Shown one piece after another: positions 58,227 to 64,000 of a stretch of 64,000 bases of DNA. The position numbers were made by a program, and so were the translations under genes. The notes under the pieces were generated by a model, which ran no database searches, was not told the origin of the DNA, and saw only the letters and a program-made list of their open reading frames with translations. The DNA comes from Roseicyclus mahoneyensis. Its GTDB lineage: Bacteria; Pseudomonadota; Alphaproteobacteria; Rhodobacterales; Rhodobacteraceae. The DNA lies in the NCBI RefSeq assembly GCF_003148775.1, contig NZ_QGGW01000001.1, positions 248,001-312,000 of the forward strand. Reading direction: 5' to 3'. Position 1 is the first letter of the stretch; every line of letters begins with the position of its first letter.

Positions 58227-58616
58227 TCAGGTGCAGAACAACTCGTAGACACGTTCGATGATCAGGCGTGCCCGGTCATCTGTCAAACGGTAATAGATCT
58301 GCTTGCCGTCGCGCCGGGCCGTGACCAGCCCCTCGAGCCTTAGTCGCGACAATTGTTGCGACACCGCAGCCTGTCGCGAGGACAGCATCATCTCGATCTC
58401 GGCCACCGATTTCTCGCCATTGGCCAGCGCGCACAAGATCATCAGCCGCCCCTCGTGGCTGATCGCCTTGAGGAAATCGGAGGCCGTCTGCGCATTAGTA
58501 CGGATCCGGTTCCATGTCGCGTCGTCCATGGGTTCGTCGATCCGGGGCAAGATCGTCGAGATCTGGGCGATCATGTGATCGCGGTCTGTGTCGGATCTGT
58601 CTGGGTGCAGGCTCAT
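58227..58616 (-). CDS. soxR: ArsR-family repressor SoxR (SqrR/BigR-like persulfide sensor)
   Basis: Winged-helix repressor of 129 residues. The DNA-reading helix is in SRQAAVSQQLSRLRLEGLV and the wing in RRDGKQIYYRL. Cys62 (ILCALANGE) and Cys128 (YELFCT) are exactly 66 residues apart, the same spacing as the Cys41/Cys107 pair of Rhodobacter capsulatus SqrR that forms a polysulfide bridge. AAAGGAG lies seven bases before the ATG at 58616. It sits between soxS and the YeeE gene. It should repress the sox genes until reactive sulfur binds its cysteines. Confidence 0.9.
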   Translation of the reverse strand: MSLHPDRSDTDRDHMIAQISTILPRIDEPMDDATWNRIRTNAQTASDFLKAISHEGRLMILCALANGEKSVAEIEMMLSSRQAAVSQQLSRLRLEGLVTARRDGKQIYYRLTDDRARLIIERVYELFCT

Positions 58617-58686
58617 GGCGTGCTCCTTTGCCCCGATCAGACCATGCCGCGATGCGGCAAGGCAAGGGGATGCCGCATCGGGCGTC

Positions 58687-59118
58687 TCATCCCTCGGGCT
58701 CCTGTGACGCCCATGTCGCATCGCCCGCGTCCAGCATGCGGCCCAGAAGGCCCCAGAAGAAATCTTCGCCGGGATAGCCCTCGAGGCGGCTTACCTCGAC
58801 GCCGCCCTGCACAAGGACAAAGGTGGGGGTAAAGACCGGGCGGCTGGCAAAGCTCAAATCTTCCGGCAGGGGCGCGCGCAGGTCGACCCGGCGCAGCGGT
58901 GCGAACCGGCCCTCGGGCGTCAGCGGATATTCCGGCGAGACCTCGGCATTCCAGCGCGCGCAATAGCTGCAGCCCGCCTGTTCGATCATGACCAGCGCCC
59001 AGTCATCGGCTGCAGCGGAGCGGGGCAGGCCGATCAGGGCCAGCGCGACGATCCCGCCCAAAAGGGCAACCGTGACGCGAGTGATCCGTTGAATATGCAA
59101 CGTTGACGAAACTCTCAT
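58687..59118 (-). CDS. soxS: SoxS periplasmic thioredoxin
   Basis: Thioredoxin-like protein of about 143 residues with an N-terminal export/anchor helix (VALLGGIVALALIGL) and active site Cys50-Ser-Tyr-Cys53 (AGCSYCARW). SoxS of Paracoccus keeps the SoxY swinging-arm cysteine reduced and active. It receives electrons through SoxV. The gene is divergent from soxV, with a 61-base gap that carries a candidate SoxR operator. The ATG at 59118 is chosen over one 26 codons earlier, which would lie inside the divergent soxV promoter region. Confidence 0.9.
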   Translation of the reverse strand: MRVSSTLHIQRITRVTVALLGGIVALALIGLPRSAAADDWALVMIEQAGCSYCARWNAEVSPEYPLTPEGRFAPLRRVDLRAPLPEDLSFASRPVFTPTFVLVQGGVEVSRLEGYPGEDFFWGLLGRMLDAGDATWASQEPEG

Positions 59119-59128
59119 GCTCTCTCTA

Positions 59129-59149
59129 ATATGAATTTCTGAATGTGAA
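59129..59149. promoter_or_regulatory. Candidate SoxR operator, soxS-soxV gap
   Basis: ATATGAA (59129-59135) and ATGTGAA (59143-59149) form a direct repeat spaced by seven bases in the 61-base divergent region. The same two heptamers occur as an inverted repeat before soxX. A SoxR-bound operator in the soxS-soxV gap is known from other Sox bacteria. Confidence 0.5.
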
Positions 59150-59179
59150 GTCCACGCAAGCTTAACGCAGGTTTCCCCG

Positions 59180-59920
59180 ATGTTCGACATTTCCATGACC
59201 GGGGCCTTTCTGGCGGGTCTCCTGTCGTTCCTGTCGCCCTGTATCTTGCCGATGGTGCCCTTTTACCTCAGCTACCTTGGCGGCATGAGCGCGGCGGAGG
59301 TGGCGCAAGGCGGGGCCGTCACCCGCGCCACAAGGCTGCGCGCAGTCACGGGCGCCACGGTCTTTGCCGCGGGTGTGCTGACTGTATTCGTGGGCCTTGG
59401 AGCCTCGGCCTCGCTGTTCGGGCAGGTGCTGCGCGACTGGTTCGACGTGCTGCGCTACGTCGCCGCCGCCATGATCATCACCATGGGCCTGCATTTTCTG
59501 GGCGTCATCCGCATCGGGTTTCTCAACCGCTCGCTGCGGGCAGAACCCGGCGATACCGCGAATCTCGGGCTTGGCGGCGCCTATCTGATCGGACTTGCCT
59601 TCGCCTTCGGCTGGACGCCCTGCGTCGGGCCGGTGCTGGCCGCGATCTTGTTCATGGCGGGTTCGACCGGTTCTGCGGGGCAGGGCATGACGCTGCTCTT
59701 TGCCTATGGCATCGGCATGACGCTGCCTTTCGTGCTGGCGGCGGGATTTGTCGGGCCTTTCATGACCATGATGCGGCGGTTCCGGCGGCATCTTGGCACG
59801 GTTGAAAAGGTGATGGGTGGCGCACTGGTCGTGTTCGGCGTGCTGATCGCCACCAATGCGCTGCTTTATGTCGGGCAATGGATGATCGACAATTTCGAGG
59901 TGTTCCGAACGATCGGCTGA
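59180..59920 (+). CDS. soxV: SoxV, CcdA-family electron transporter
   Basis: Membrane protein of 246 residues with six helices of the CcdA/DsbD-beta family. The two redox cysteines are in LSPCILPMVPFYLSYLGG and GWTPCVGPVLAAILF. It carries electrons from cytoplasmic thioredoxin to the periplasmic thioredoxins SoxS and SoxW. The start follows the divergent operator region. SoxW is encoded 37 bases downstream. Length is normal for CcdA/SoxV. Confidence 0.92.
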   Translation: MFDISMTGAFLAGLLSFLSPCILPMVPFYLSYLGGMSAAEVAQGGAVTRATRLRAVTGATVFAAGVLTVFVGLGASASLFGQVLRDWFDVLRYVAAAMIITMGLHFLGVIRIGFLNRSLRAEPGDTANLGLGGAYLIGLAFAFGWTPCVGPVLAAILFMAGSTGSAGQGMTLLFAYGIGMTLPFVLAAGFVGPFMTMMRRFRRHLGTVEKVMGGALVVFGVLIATNALLYVGQWMIDNFEVFRTIG

Positions 59921-59957
59921 CACACCGGAACGGCAACGGCAGGAGGAGGCCAAGGCC

Positions 59958-60536
59958 ATGTTCGCAAGACTGACGGGAATGATCGCGGCAGGGATGCTCA
60001 CGCTGGGCGCGGCGCAGGCCGAGGTGGGCGATGATGGCCTGCACATCGCACCCTGGATCGAGGAGACCTTCCTCGATCTGCGCGAGGATCTGGCCGAGGC
60101 TACGGCCAACAACCAGCGCCTGATGGTGCTGATCGAGCAGCGCGGCTGCATCTATTGCACCCGCATGCACGAGGAGGTCTGGGTCATCCCCGACATCCTC
60201 CAGATGCTGGAGGCAGAGTTCTACATCATCCGCATCAACATGCATGGCTCGACCGAAGTGACCGATTTCGACGGCGAAGTCATGGAGGAGCGCCAGATCG
60301 CCCGGCGCTGGCGCAACATGTTCACGCCGACCATCCTGTTTTTCCCCGAGGAAGTGCCCGAGGGCGTGACCGGGATCGAGGCCGCGGCGGTCGTCATGCC
60401 GGGGGCTTTTGGCCGCTGGACGACGTTCAACATGCTGAACTGGGTGCTGGAACGCGGCTACGCGGGAGAGGAAGATTTCCAGCGATATCATGCCCGTATG
60501 TTCGCCGAACAGGCCGCCGCCGGGGCAACGGAATGA
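59958..60536 (+). CDS. soxW: SoxW periplasmic thioredoxin
   Basis: Exported thioredoxin of 192 residues. Signal peptide about 1-21 (GAAQA), active site Cys64-Ile-Tyr-Cys67 in QRGCIYCTRMHEE, and cis-proline in FTPTILFF. In Paracoccus SoxW is reduced by SoxV. AGGAGGAGG lies upstream of the ATG. It ends shortly before the soxX control region. Confidence 0.9.
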   Translation: MFARLTGMIAAGMLTLGAAQAEVGDDGLHIAPWIEETFLDLREDLAEATANNQRLMVLIEQRGCIYCTRMHEEVWVIPDILQMLEAEFYIIRINMHGSTEVTDFDGEVMEERQIARRWRNMFTPTILFFPEEVPEGVTGIEAAAVVMPGAFGRWTTFNMLNWVLERGYAGEEDFQRYHARMFAEQAAAGATE

Positions 60537-60548
60537 ACCTTTGCTCAA

Positions 60549-60568
60549 TTCACATGCAAAAATATGAA
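60549..60568. promoter_or_regulatory. Candidate SoxR operator, soxW-soxX gap
   Basis: TTCACAT (60549-60555) and ATATGAA (60562-60568) form a near-perfect inverted repeat with a six-base centre, about 80 bases before soxX. The surrounding DNA is strikingly AT-rich for this genome. A SoxR operator in the soxW-soxX gap is known from related Sox clusters. Confidence 0.55.
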
Positions 60569-60645
60569 AGTGTTCTTGCAATCATGAGGCGAGCAATACT
60601 ACGGTATACATAAGGCCAGTGACTCGGCCCAAGGGAGGAAGAACA

Positions 60646-61125
60646 GTGAAGCGCCAGATGCTTTTGGCGGCGGGCTTAGCCTTGGCCGCGACAAGTCTTC
60701 AAGCTGATGTCGTCGCCCCTGACGACGTGACGATGAGCGAATATGGGGAAGTTTTCGAAAGCCTGTCCGGCGAACCGGGCGATCCCGCCCGCGGCGCCGA
60801 GATCTTCGTCAGCCGGGCGCAGGGTAACTGCCTTGCCTGCCACGCGGTGACGTCGCTTGCGGATCAACCCTGGCACGGTGAGGTTGGCCCGTTGCTTGAC
60901 GGTGTCGCGACCCGATGGGAAGAACCGGCCCTGCGCGGCCTGCTCGTCAATGCCGACATGATCTACCCCGACTCGATCATGCCATCCTTCTACAAGGTGT
61001 CTGGGTTCATCCGGCCCGGCGACGCCTTCACCTCGCAGCCCGCCCCCGCGGATCTTCAGCCGATGCTCTCGGCGCAGCAGATCGAGGATGTGGTGGCCTT
61101 TCTCATGACGCTGACCGACTACTGA
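60646..61125 (+). CDS. soxX: SoxX, monoheme cytochrome c subunit
   Basis: Exported c-type cytochrome of 159 residues. Signal peptide about 1-20, heme site Cys62-Leu-Ala-Cys65-His66 and axial Met112 (IMPSFYK). With SoxA it forms the SoxAX cytochrome that couples thiosulfate to SoxY. The GTG at 60646 has AGGGAGGA upstream; a GTG at 60619 and an ATG at 60658 are alternatives. Confidence 0.92.
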   Translation: MKRQMLLAAGLALAATSLQADVVAPDDVTMSEYGEVFESLSGEPGDPARGAEIFVSRAQGNCLACHAVTSLADQPWHGEVGPLLDGVATRWEEPALRGLLVNADMIYPDSIMPSFYKVSGFIRPGDAFTSQPAPADLQPMLSAQQIEDVVAFLMTLTDY

Positions 61126-61167
61126 CGCGGTCCGTGCCCAAACCCCGAGACCAAGGAGACTGATCTC

Positions 61168-61590
61168 ATGACCCAGACACGCAGGCAATTCGTCGGCTCC
61201 GGGCTGGCGGTGGCAGCCGCCTTCTTCGGCTTGCCGCATATCGCATCCGCCGCCCAGCTCGACGAGGCGATCGCCGCCTTCACCGGCGGGTCGGACATGG
61301 CAAACGACGGCATCACCCTGATCGCCCCCGAGATTGCCGAGAACGGCAATACCGTCCCGATCGAAGTCGACGCCCCCGGTGCTGCGGCCATCATGCTGCT
61401 GGCGGCAGGCAATCCCAACGCGGATGTCTGCACCTTCAACTTCGGCCCCGCGGCCGGATCGCATCTGGCGGCCACCCGTATCCGGCTTGCCGGCGAGCAG
61501 GACGTGATCGCCATCGCCCGCATGCCCGACGGCACCTTCAAACAGGCGCGCCAGACCGTGCGCGTGACCATCGGCGGCTGCGGCGGCTGA
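61168..61590 (+). CDS. soxY: SoxY, sulfur-carrier subunit
   Basis: Periplasmic protein of 140 residues with a twin-arginine signal (TRRQFVGSGLAVAAAFFG). The mature domain is an Ig-like fold, and the chain ends in the swinging arm GGCGG with Cys138, to which thiosulfate and its oxidation intermediates are bound. It is exported folded together with SoxZ, which has no signal of its own. Complete. Confidence 0.95.
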   Translation: MTQTRRQFVGSGLAVAAAFFGLPHIASAAQLDEAIAAFTGGSDMANDGITLIAPEIAENGNTVPIEVDAPGAAAIMLLAAGNPNADVCTFNFGPAAGSHLAATRIRLAGEQDVIAIARMPDGTFKQARQTVRVTIGGCGG

Positions 61591-61615
61591 CCCACACAGG
61601 ACAAGGAGAAAGACC

Positions 61616-61945
61616 ATGGCAGAGAATGTTGTTCCCCGCGTCCGCGTTCCGCGTGATGCATCGGCCGGCGAAAGCGTGTCGGTCCGCACCCTCATCAGCC
61701 ACCCGATGGAATCCGGGGCCCGCCGCGGCAGCGACGGCAACCTGATCCCGCGGTCCATCATCAATCGCTTCACCTGCGAATTCAACGGCGAGATGGTGAT
61801 CGATGTCACCATCGAACCCTCGGTGTCCACCAACCCGTATTTCCAGTTCGATGCGGTGGTGAACGAGACCGGCACCTTCGCCTTCACATGGTATGACGAT
61901 GACGGCTCGGTCTACACGGATACGGCGGACATAACGGTCGCCTGA
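61616..61945 (+). CDS. soxZ: SoxZ, partner of SoxY
   Basis: Small Ig-like protein of 109 residues without a signal peptide. Family marks are RTLISHPMESGARR and the start VPRVRVPRDASAGE. It forms the SoxYZ heterodimer and is carried through the Tat pathway by SoxY. Good ribosome-binding site (AAGGAGAAAG) before the ATG. Confidence 0.95.
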   Translation: MAENVVPRVRVPRDASAGESVSVRTLISHPMESGARRGSDGNLIPRSIINRFTCEFNGEMVIDVTIEPSVSTNPYFQFDAVVNETGTFAFTWYDDDGSVYTDTADITVA

Positions 61946-61987
61946 TCCAAGTCAGACCCAGCCGTCGCAAGGGAGGAAGTTACGGCC

Positions 61988-62854
61988 ATGACAAGAAAAG
62001 CGCTTCTCGGCGGGGCTTCGGCGGCGATCATCGCTGCCCTCGCCGCCGGGGTCGGCCTCGCCGACATCCGCACCGGTGACAGCCTCGTGATCAATGGCGA
62101 GATCGAGATCATCACCGAGACCGCCCCGCCCGAACATCTGGCCGGCGTGTTCAACACGATCTATTCGGGCTGGGTCTTCCGCACCGACGAGACCCGGGCG
62201 ATGCAGGCCGATGATTTCGACAACCCCGGCATGCTCTATGTCGAGCAGGGGATCGAGGCCTTCAACACCGCCATGGGCACCGAGGGCAACAGCTGCGCCT
62301 CGTGCCATGAAAATCCCGAAAGCCTGGCAGATGTGCGTTCCACCTACCCGCAATGGGATGAGGCGCATGGCGAGGTGCAGACGGTCGAGATGCAGGTTCT
62401 GGAATGCCAGACCGAGCGGATGGGCGTGGCCGAACCTTATGGCTACGACAGTCAGCAGATGCGCAACATGGTGGCATTGATCGCCTCTGTCGGTCGCGGG
62501 CAGTTGGTCAATGTGGCGATGGATGGGCCTGCGTCGGAGGCGTGGGAACTGGGCCGGGAAATCTACTATACCCAGTATGGCCAGATGGAACTGTCCTGCG
62601 CTCAGTGCCATGAGAACAACTATGGCAACCTGATCCGGGCCGACCACCTGAGCCAAGGCCAGATCAACGGCTTCCCGACCTACCGGTTGAAGAACGCCAA
62701 CATCGTCTCTGTCCATGGCCGGTTCCGCGGCTGCATCCGCGACACGCGCGGCGAACCCTATGCCATCGGCAGCCCCGAGTTCGTGGCGCTGGAGCTTTAC
62801 GTCGCCTCGCGCGGCAACGGCCTGACGGTCGAAGGCCCCGCCGTCCGCAACTGA
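61988..62854 (+). CDS. soxA: SoxA, diheme cytochrome c subunit
   Basis: Exported cytochrome of 288 residues. Signal peptide about 1-25, two heme sites Cys103-Ala-Ser-Cys106-His107 and Cys204-Ala-Gln-Cys207-His208, with Cys140 (LECQTERMG) and Cys249 (RFRGCIRDTR) as likely axial thiolate ligands. Cys249 corresponds to the active-site cysteine that takes up thiosulfate sulfur as a persulfide. This is the diheme type found in Paracoccus and Rhodovulum. A strong stem-loop follows the stop. Confidence 0.95.
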   Translation: MTRKALLGGASAAIIAALAAGVGLADIRTGDSLVINGEIEIITETAPPEHLAGVFNTIYSGWVFRTDETRAMQADDFDNPGMLYVEQGIEAFNTAMGTEGNSCASCHENPESLADVRSTYPQWDEAHGEVQTVEMQVLECQTERMGVAEPYGYDSQQMRNMVALIASVGRGQLVNVAMDGPASEAWELGREIYYTQYGQMELSCAQCHENNYGNLIRADHLSQGQINGFPTYRLKNANIVSVHGRFRGCIRDTRGEPYAIGSPEFVALELYVASRGNGLTVEGPAVRN

Positions 62855-62867
62855 CATCGCATCGACA

Positions 62868-62894
62868 CCCCGCCCGGAGCATTTCCGGGCGGGG
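62868..62894 (+). other. Strong stem-loop between soxA and soxB
   Basis: CCCCGCCCGGA (62868-62878) pairs perfectly with TCCGGGCGGGG (62884-62894) around GCATT, 14 bases after the soxA stop. There is no T-run, so it may protect the upstream mRNA or partly terminate it, setting soxB expression apart from soxXYZA. Confidence 0.6.
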
Positions 62895-62907
62895 GTCTGC
62901 CACAAAA

Positions 62908-62925
62908 TATTCAAATTCCTGAATA
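62908..62925. promoter_or_regulatory. Candidate SoxR operator before soxB
   Basis: TATTCA-AATTCC-TGAATA is a perfect inverted repeat with a six-base centre, 18 bases before the soxB ATG. It has the same half-site spacing as the inverted repeat before soxX and a related TTCA/TGAA core, so soxB may have its own SoxR-controlled promoter. Confidence 0.45.
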
Positions 62926-62943
62926 CCATCTGAGGTTGATCCC

Positions 62944-64000
62944 ATGATCTCTCGTCGTCACTTCGTTCAGGCCGCGCTGGCCACCTCGGCGCTTTACGGC
63001 GCGTCGGGCTTTGGCAACTGGGCGCGTCTGGCGGCCCAGCAGACGCTGAGCCAGGACCAGCTTATCGGCGAGGGCGGGCCGGGCAACGTGACGCTGATCC
63101 ACATCACCGACATCCACGCCCAGACCCAGCCGATCTATTTCCGCGAGCCGGAATTCAACATCGGCGTGGGCATCCATGCGGGCCAGCCGCCGCATCTGGT
63201 GGGCGCAGAGTTCCGCGCGCGTTTCGGGATCGAGGCGGGCAGCGCGCTGGATTACGCGCTGACCTACAGCGATTTCGAGGCGATGGCGCGCAGCTATGGC
63301 CGCATGGGCGGGCTCGACCGTATTTCCACCGTGGTCAAGGCGATCCGCGCACAGGCCCCGCATGCGCTGATCCTCGATGGCGGCGACACGTGGCAGGGCT
63401 CGCTGCCGTCCTTGCGCACGCAAGGCATGGACATGGTCCAGCTTTTCAACGCGCTCGGCGTCGAGGCGATGACCTCTCATTGGGAATTCACGCTGGGGTC
63501 CGCTCGTGTGAACGAGTTGATCGAAAGCCATGTCAACCCGGCCTTCCTCGGCGCCAACATCTTCGATGCCGAATGGGACGAGCCGGTCTATGACGACTAC
63601 AAGATCTTCGAGCGCAACGGCACCTCGATCGGCGTGATCGGTCAGGCCTTTCCCTATATGCCCATCGCCAACCCCGGCTGGATGTTTCCGGAACTGAGCT
63701 TTGGCCTGCGCCGCGAGCGGATCGCCGAAGTGGTGCAGGAGGTGCGTGCGGCGGGCGCCGAGGTGGTCGTGCTTCTGTCGCACAACGGCTTTGACGTCGA
63801 CCGGCAATTCGCCCGCGACATTCCGGGCATCGACGTGATCCTGACCGGGCACACCCATGACGCGCTGCCCGAAGCGGTGCAGGTCAACAACACCTTCCTG
63901 ATCGCAAGCGGCAGCCATGGCAAATTCATCTCACGCGTCGATCTGGACGTTCAGGACGGCGCGATGCGCGGCATCACGCACCGGCTGATCCCGATCTTCT
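62944..64000 (+). CDS. soxB: SoxB, dimanganese sulfate thiohydrolase (5' part)
   Basis: The first 352 residues of a periplasmic enzyme that releases sulfate from thiosulfate bound to SoxY. The N-terminus SRRHFVQAALATSALYG is a twin-arginine signal. Metal-site motifs of the metallophosphatase fold are ITDIHAQTQP, LDGGDTWQGS, LLSHNGFDVDRQ and GHTHDALP. The segment normally read as GHWEFT in this family is SHWEFT here. The gene runs off the right edge; the full protein should be near 560 residues. Confidence 0.95.
   Translation, partial: MISRRHFVQAALATSALYGASGFGNWARLAAQQTLSQDQLIGEGGPGNVTLIHITDIHAQTQPIYFREPEFNIGVGIHAGQPPHLVGAEFRARFGIEAGSALDYALTYSDFEAMARSYGRMGGLDRISTVVKAIRAQAPHALILDGGDTWQGSLPSLRTQGMDMVQLFNALGVEAMTSHWEFTLGSARVNELIESHVNPAFLGANIFDAEWDEPVYDDYKIFERNGTSIGVIGQAFPYMPIANPGWMFPELSFGLRRERIAEVVQEVRAAGAEVVVLLSHNGFDVDRQFARDIPGIDVILTGHTHDALPEAVQVNNTFLIASGSHGKFISRVDLDVQDGAMRGITHRLIPIF

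Overview
The window looks like chromosomal DNA of a marine-type Rhodobacteraceae (Roseobacter/Rhodovulum-like alphaproteobacterium). It is GC-rich throughout. The order rne, N-acetylmuramoyl-L-alanine amidase, penicillin-binding protein 1A, prfB, the sox order (R S divergent from V W X Y Z A B), an alphaproteobacterial SOS box (GTTC-N7-GTTC) before uvrA, and many gene families common in this group all agree. No tRNA, rRNA, insertion sequence, prophage or CRISPR array was seen.

Layout. 0-3.3 kb: DctB/DctD two-component system for C4-dicarboxylates, with a DctD that has lost the sigma54-contact loop. 3.5-21 kb: housekeeping block with RNase E, a DsbA-like protein, an aminotransferase, cell-wall genes (amidase, PBP1A, bactofilin plus M23 endopeptidase), release factor 2, an amidase, a DUF455 ferritin-like protein and a peroxiredoxin. 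21.4-29.3 kb: AsmA-like giant, queA, an MFS transporter, DUF924 and dihydrolipoamide dehydrogenase. 29.3-33.7 kb (minus strand): a secreted von Willebrand A protein with seven 89-residue tandem units, and a Hint-domain protein. 34-39.9 kb: MFS transporter, LexA-controlled uvrA, patatin and a universal stress protein.

39.9-52.8 kb is a catabolic island: a broken 4,5-dihydroxyphthalate decarboxylase-like gene, two FCD-type GntR regulators, three fumarylacetoacetate-hydrolase-fold enzymes, a TauE/SafE-type permease, a complete tripartite tricarboxylate transporter (TctB, TctA, TctC), a histidine-rich beta-propeller protein, two tandem aldo/keto reductases and an alpha/beta hydrolase. It probably imports and degrades an aromatic acid or its ring-cleavage product. 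The substrate is not known, and this is the best candidate here for an undescribed pathway.

53.4-57.0 kb holds three small lipoproteins and a large single-pass membrane protein whose ends resemble GspL/PilM and GspC/PilP domains. This may be a small, unrecognised envelope complex.

57.1-64.0 kb is a sulfur-oxidation (Sox) locus: a YeeE/SoxT-like transporter, a SoxR repressor with a SqrR-like cysteine pair, SoxS, SoxV, SoxW, SoxX, SoxY, SoxZ, SoxA and the start of SoxB. Similar AT-rich repeat motifs lie upstream of soxS/soxV, soxX and soxB and are candidate SoxR operators.
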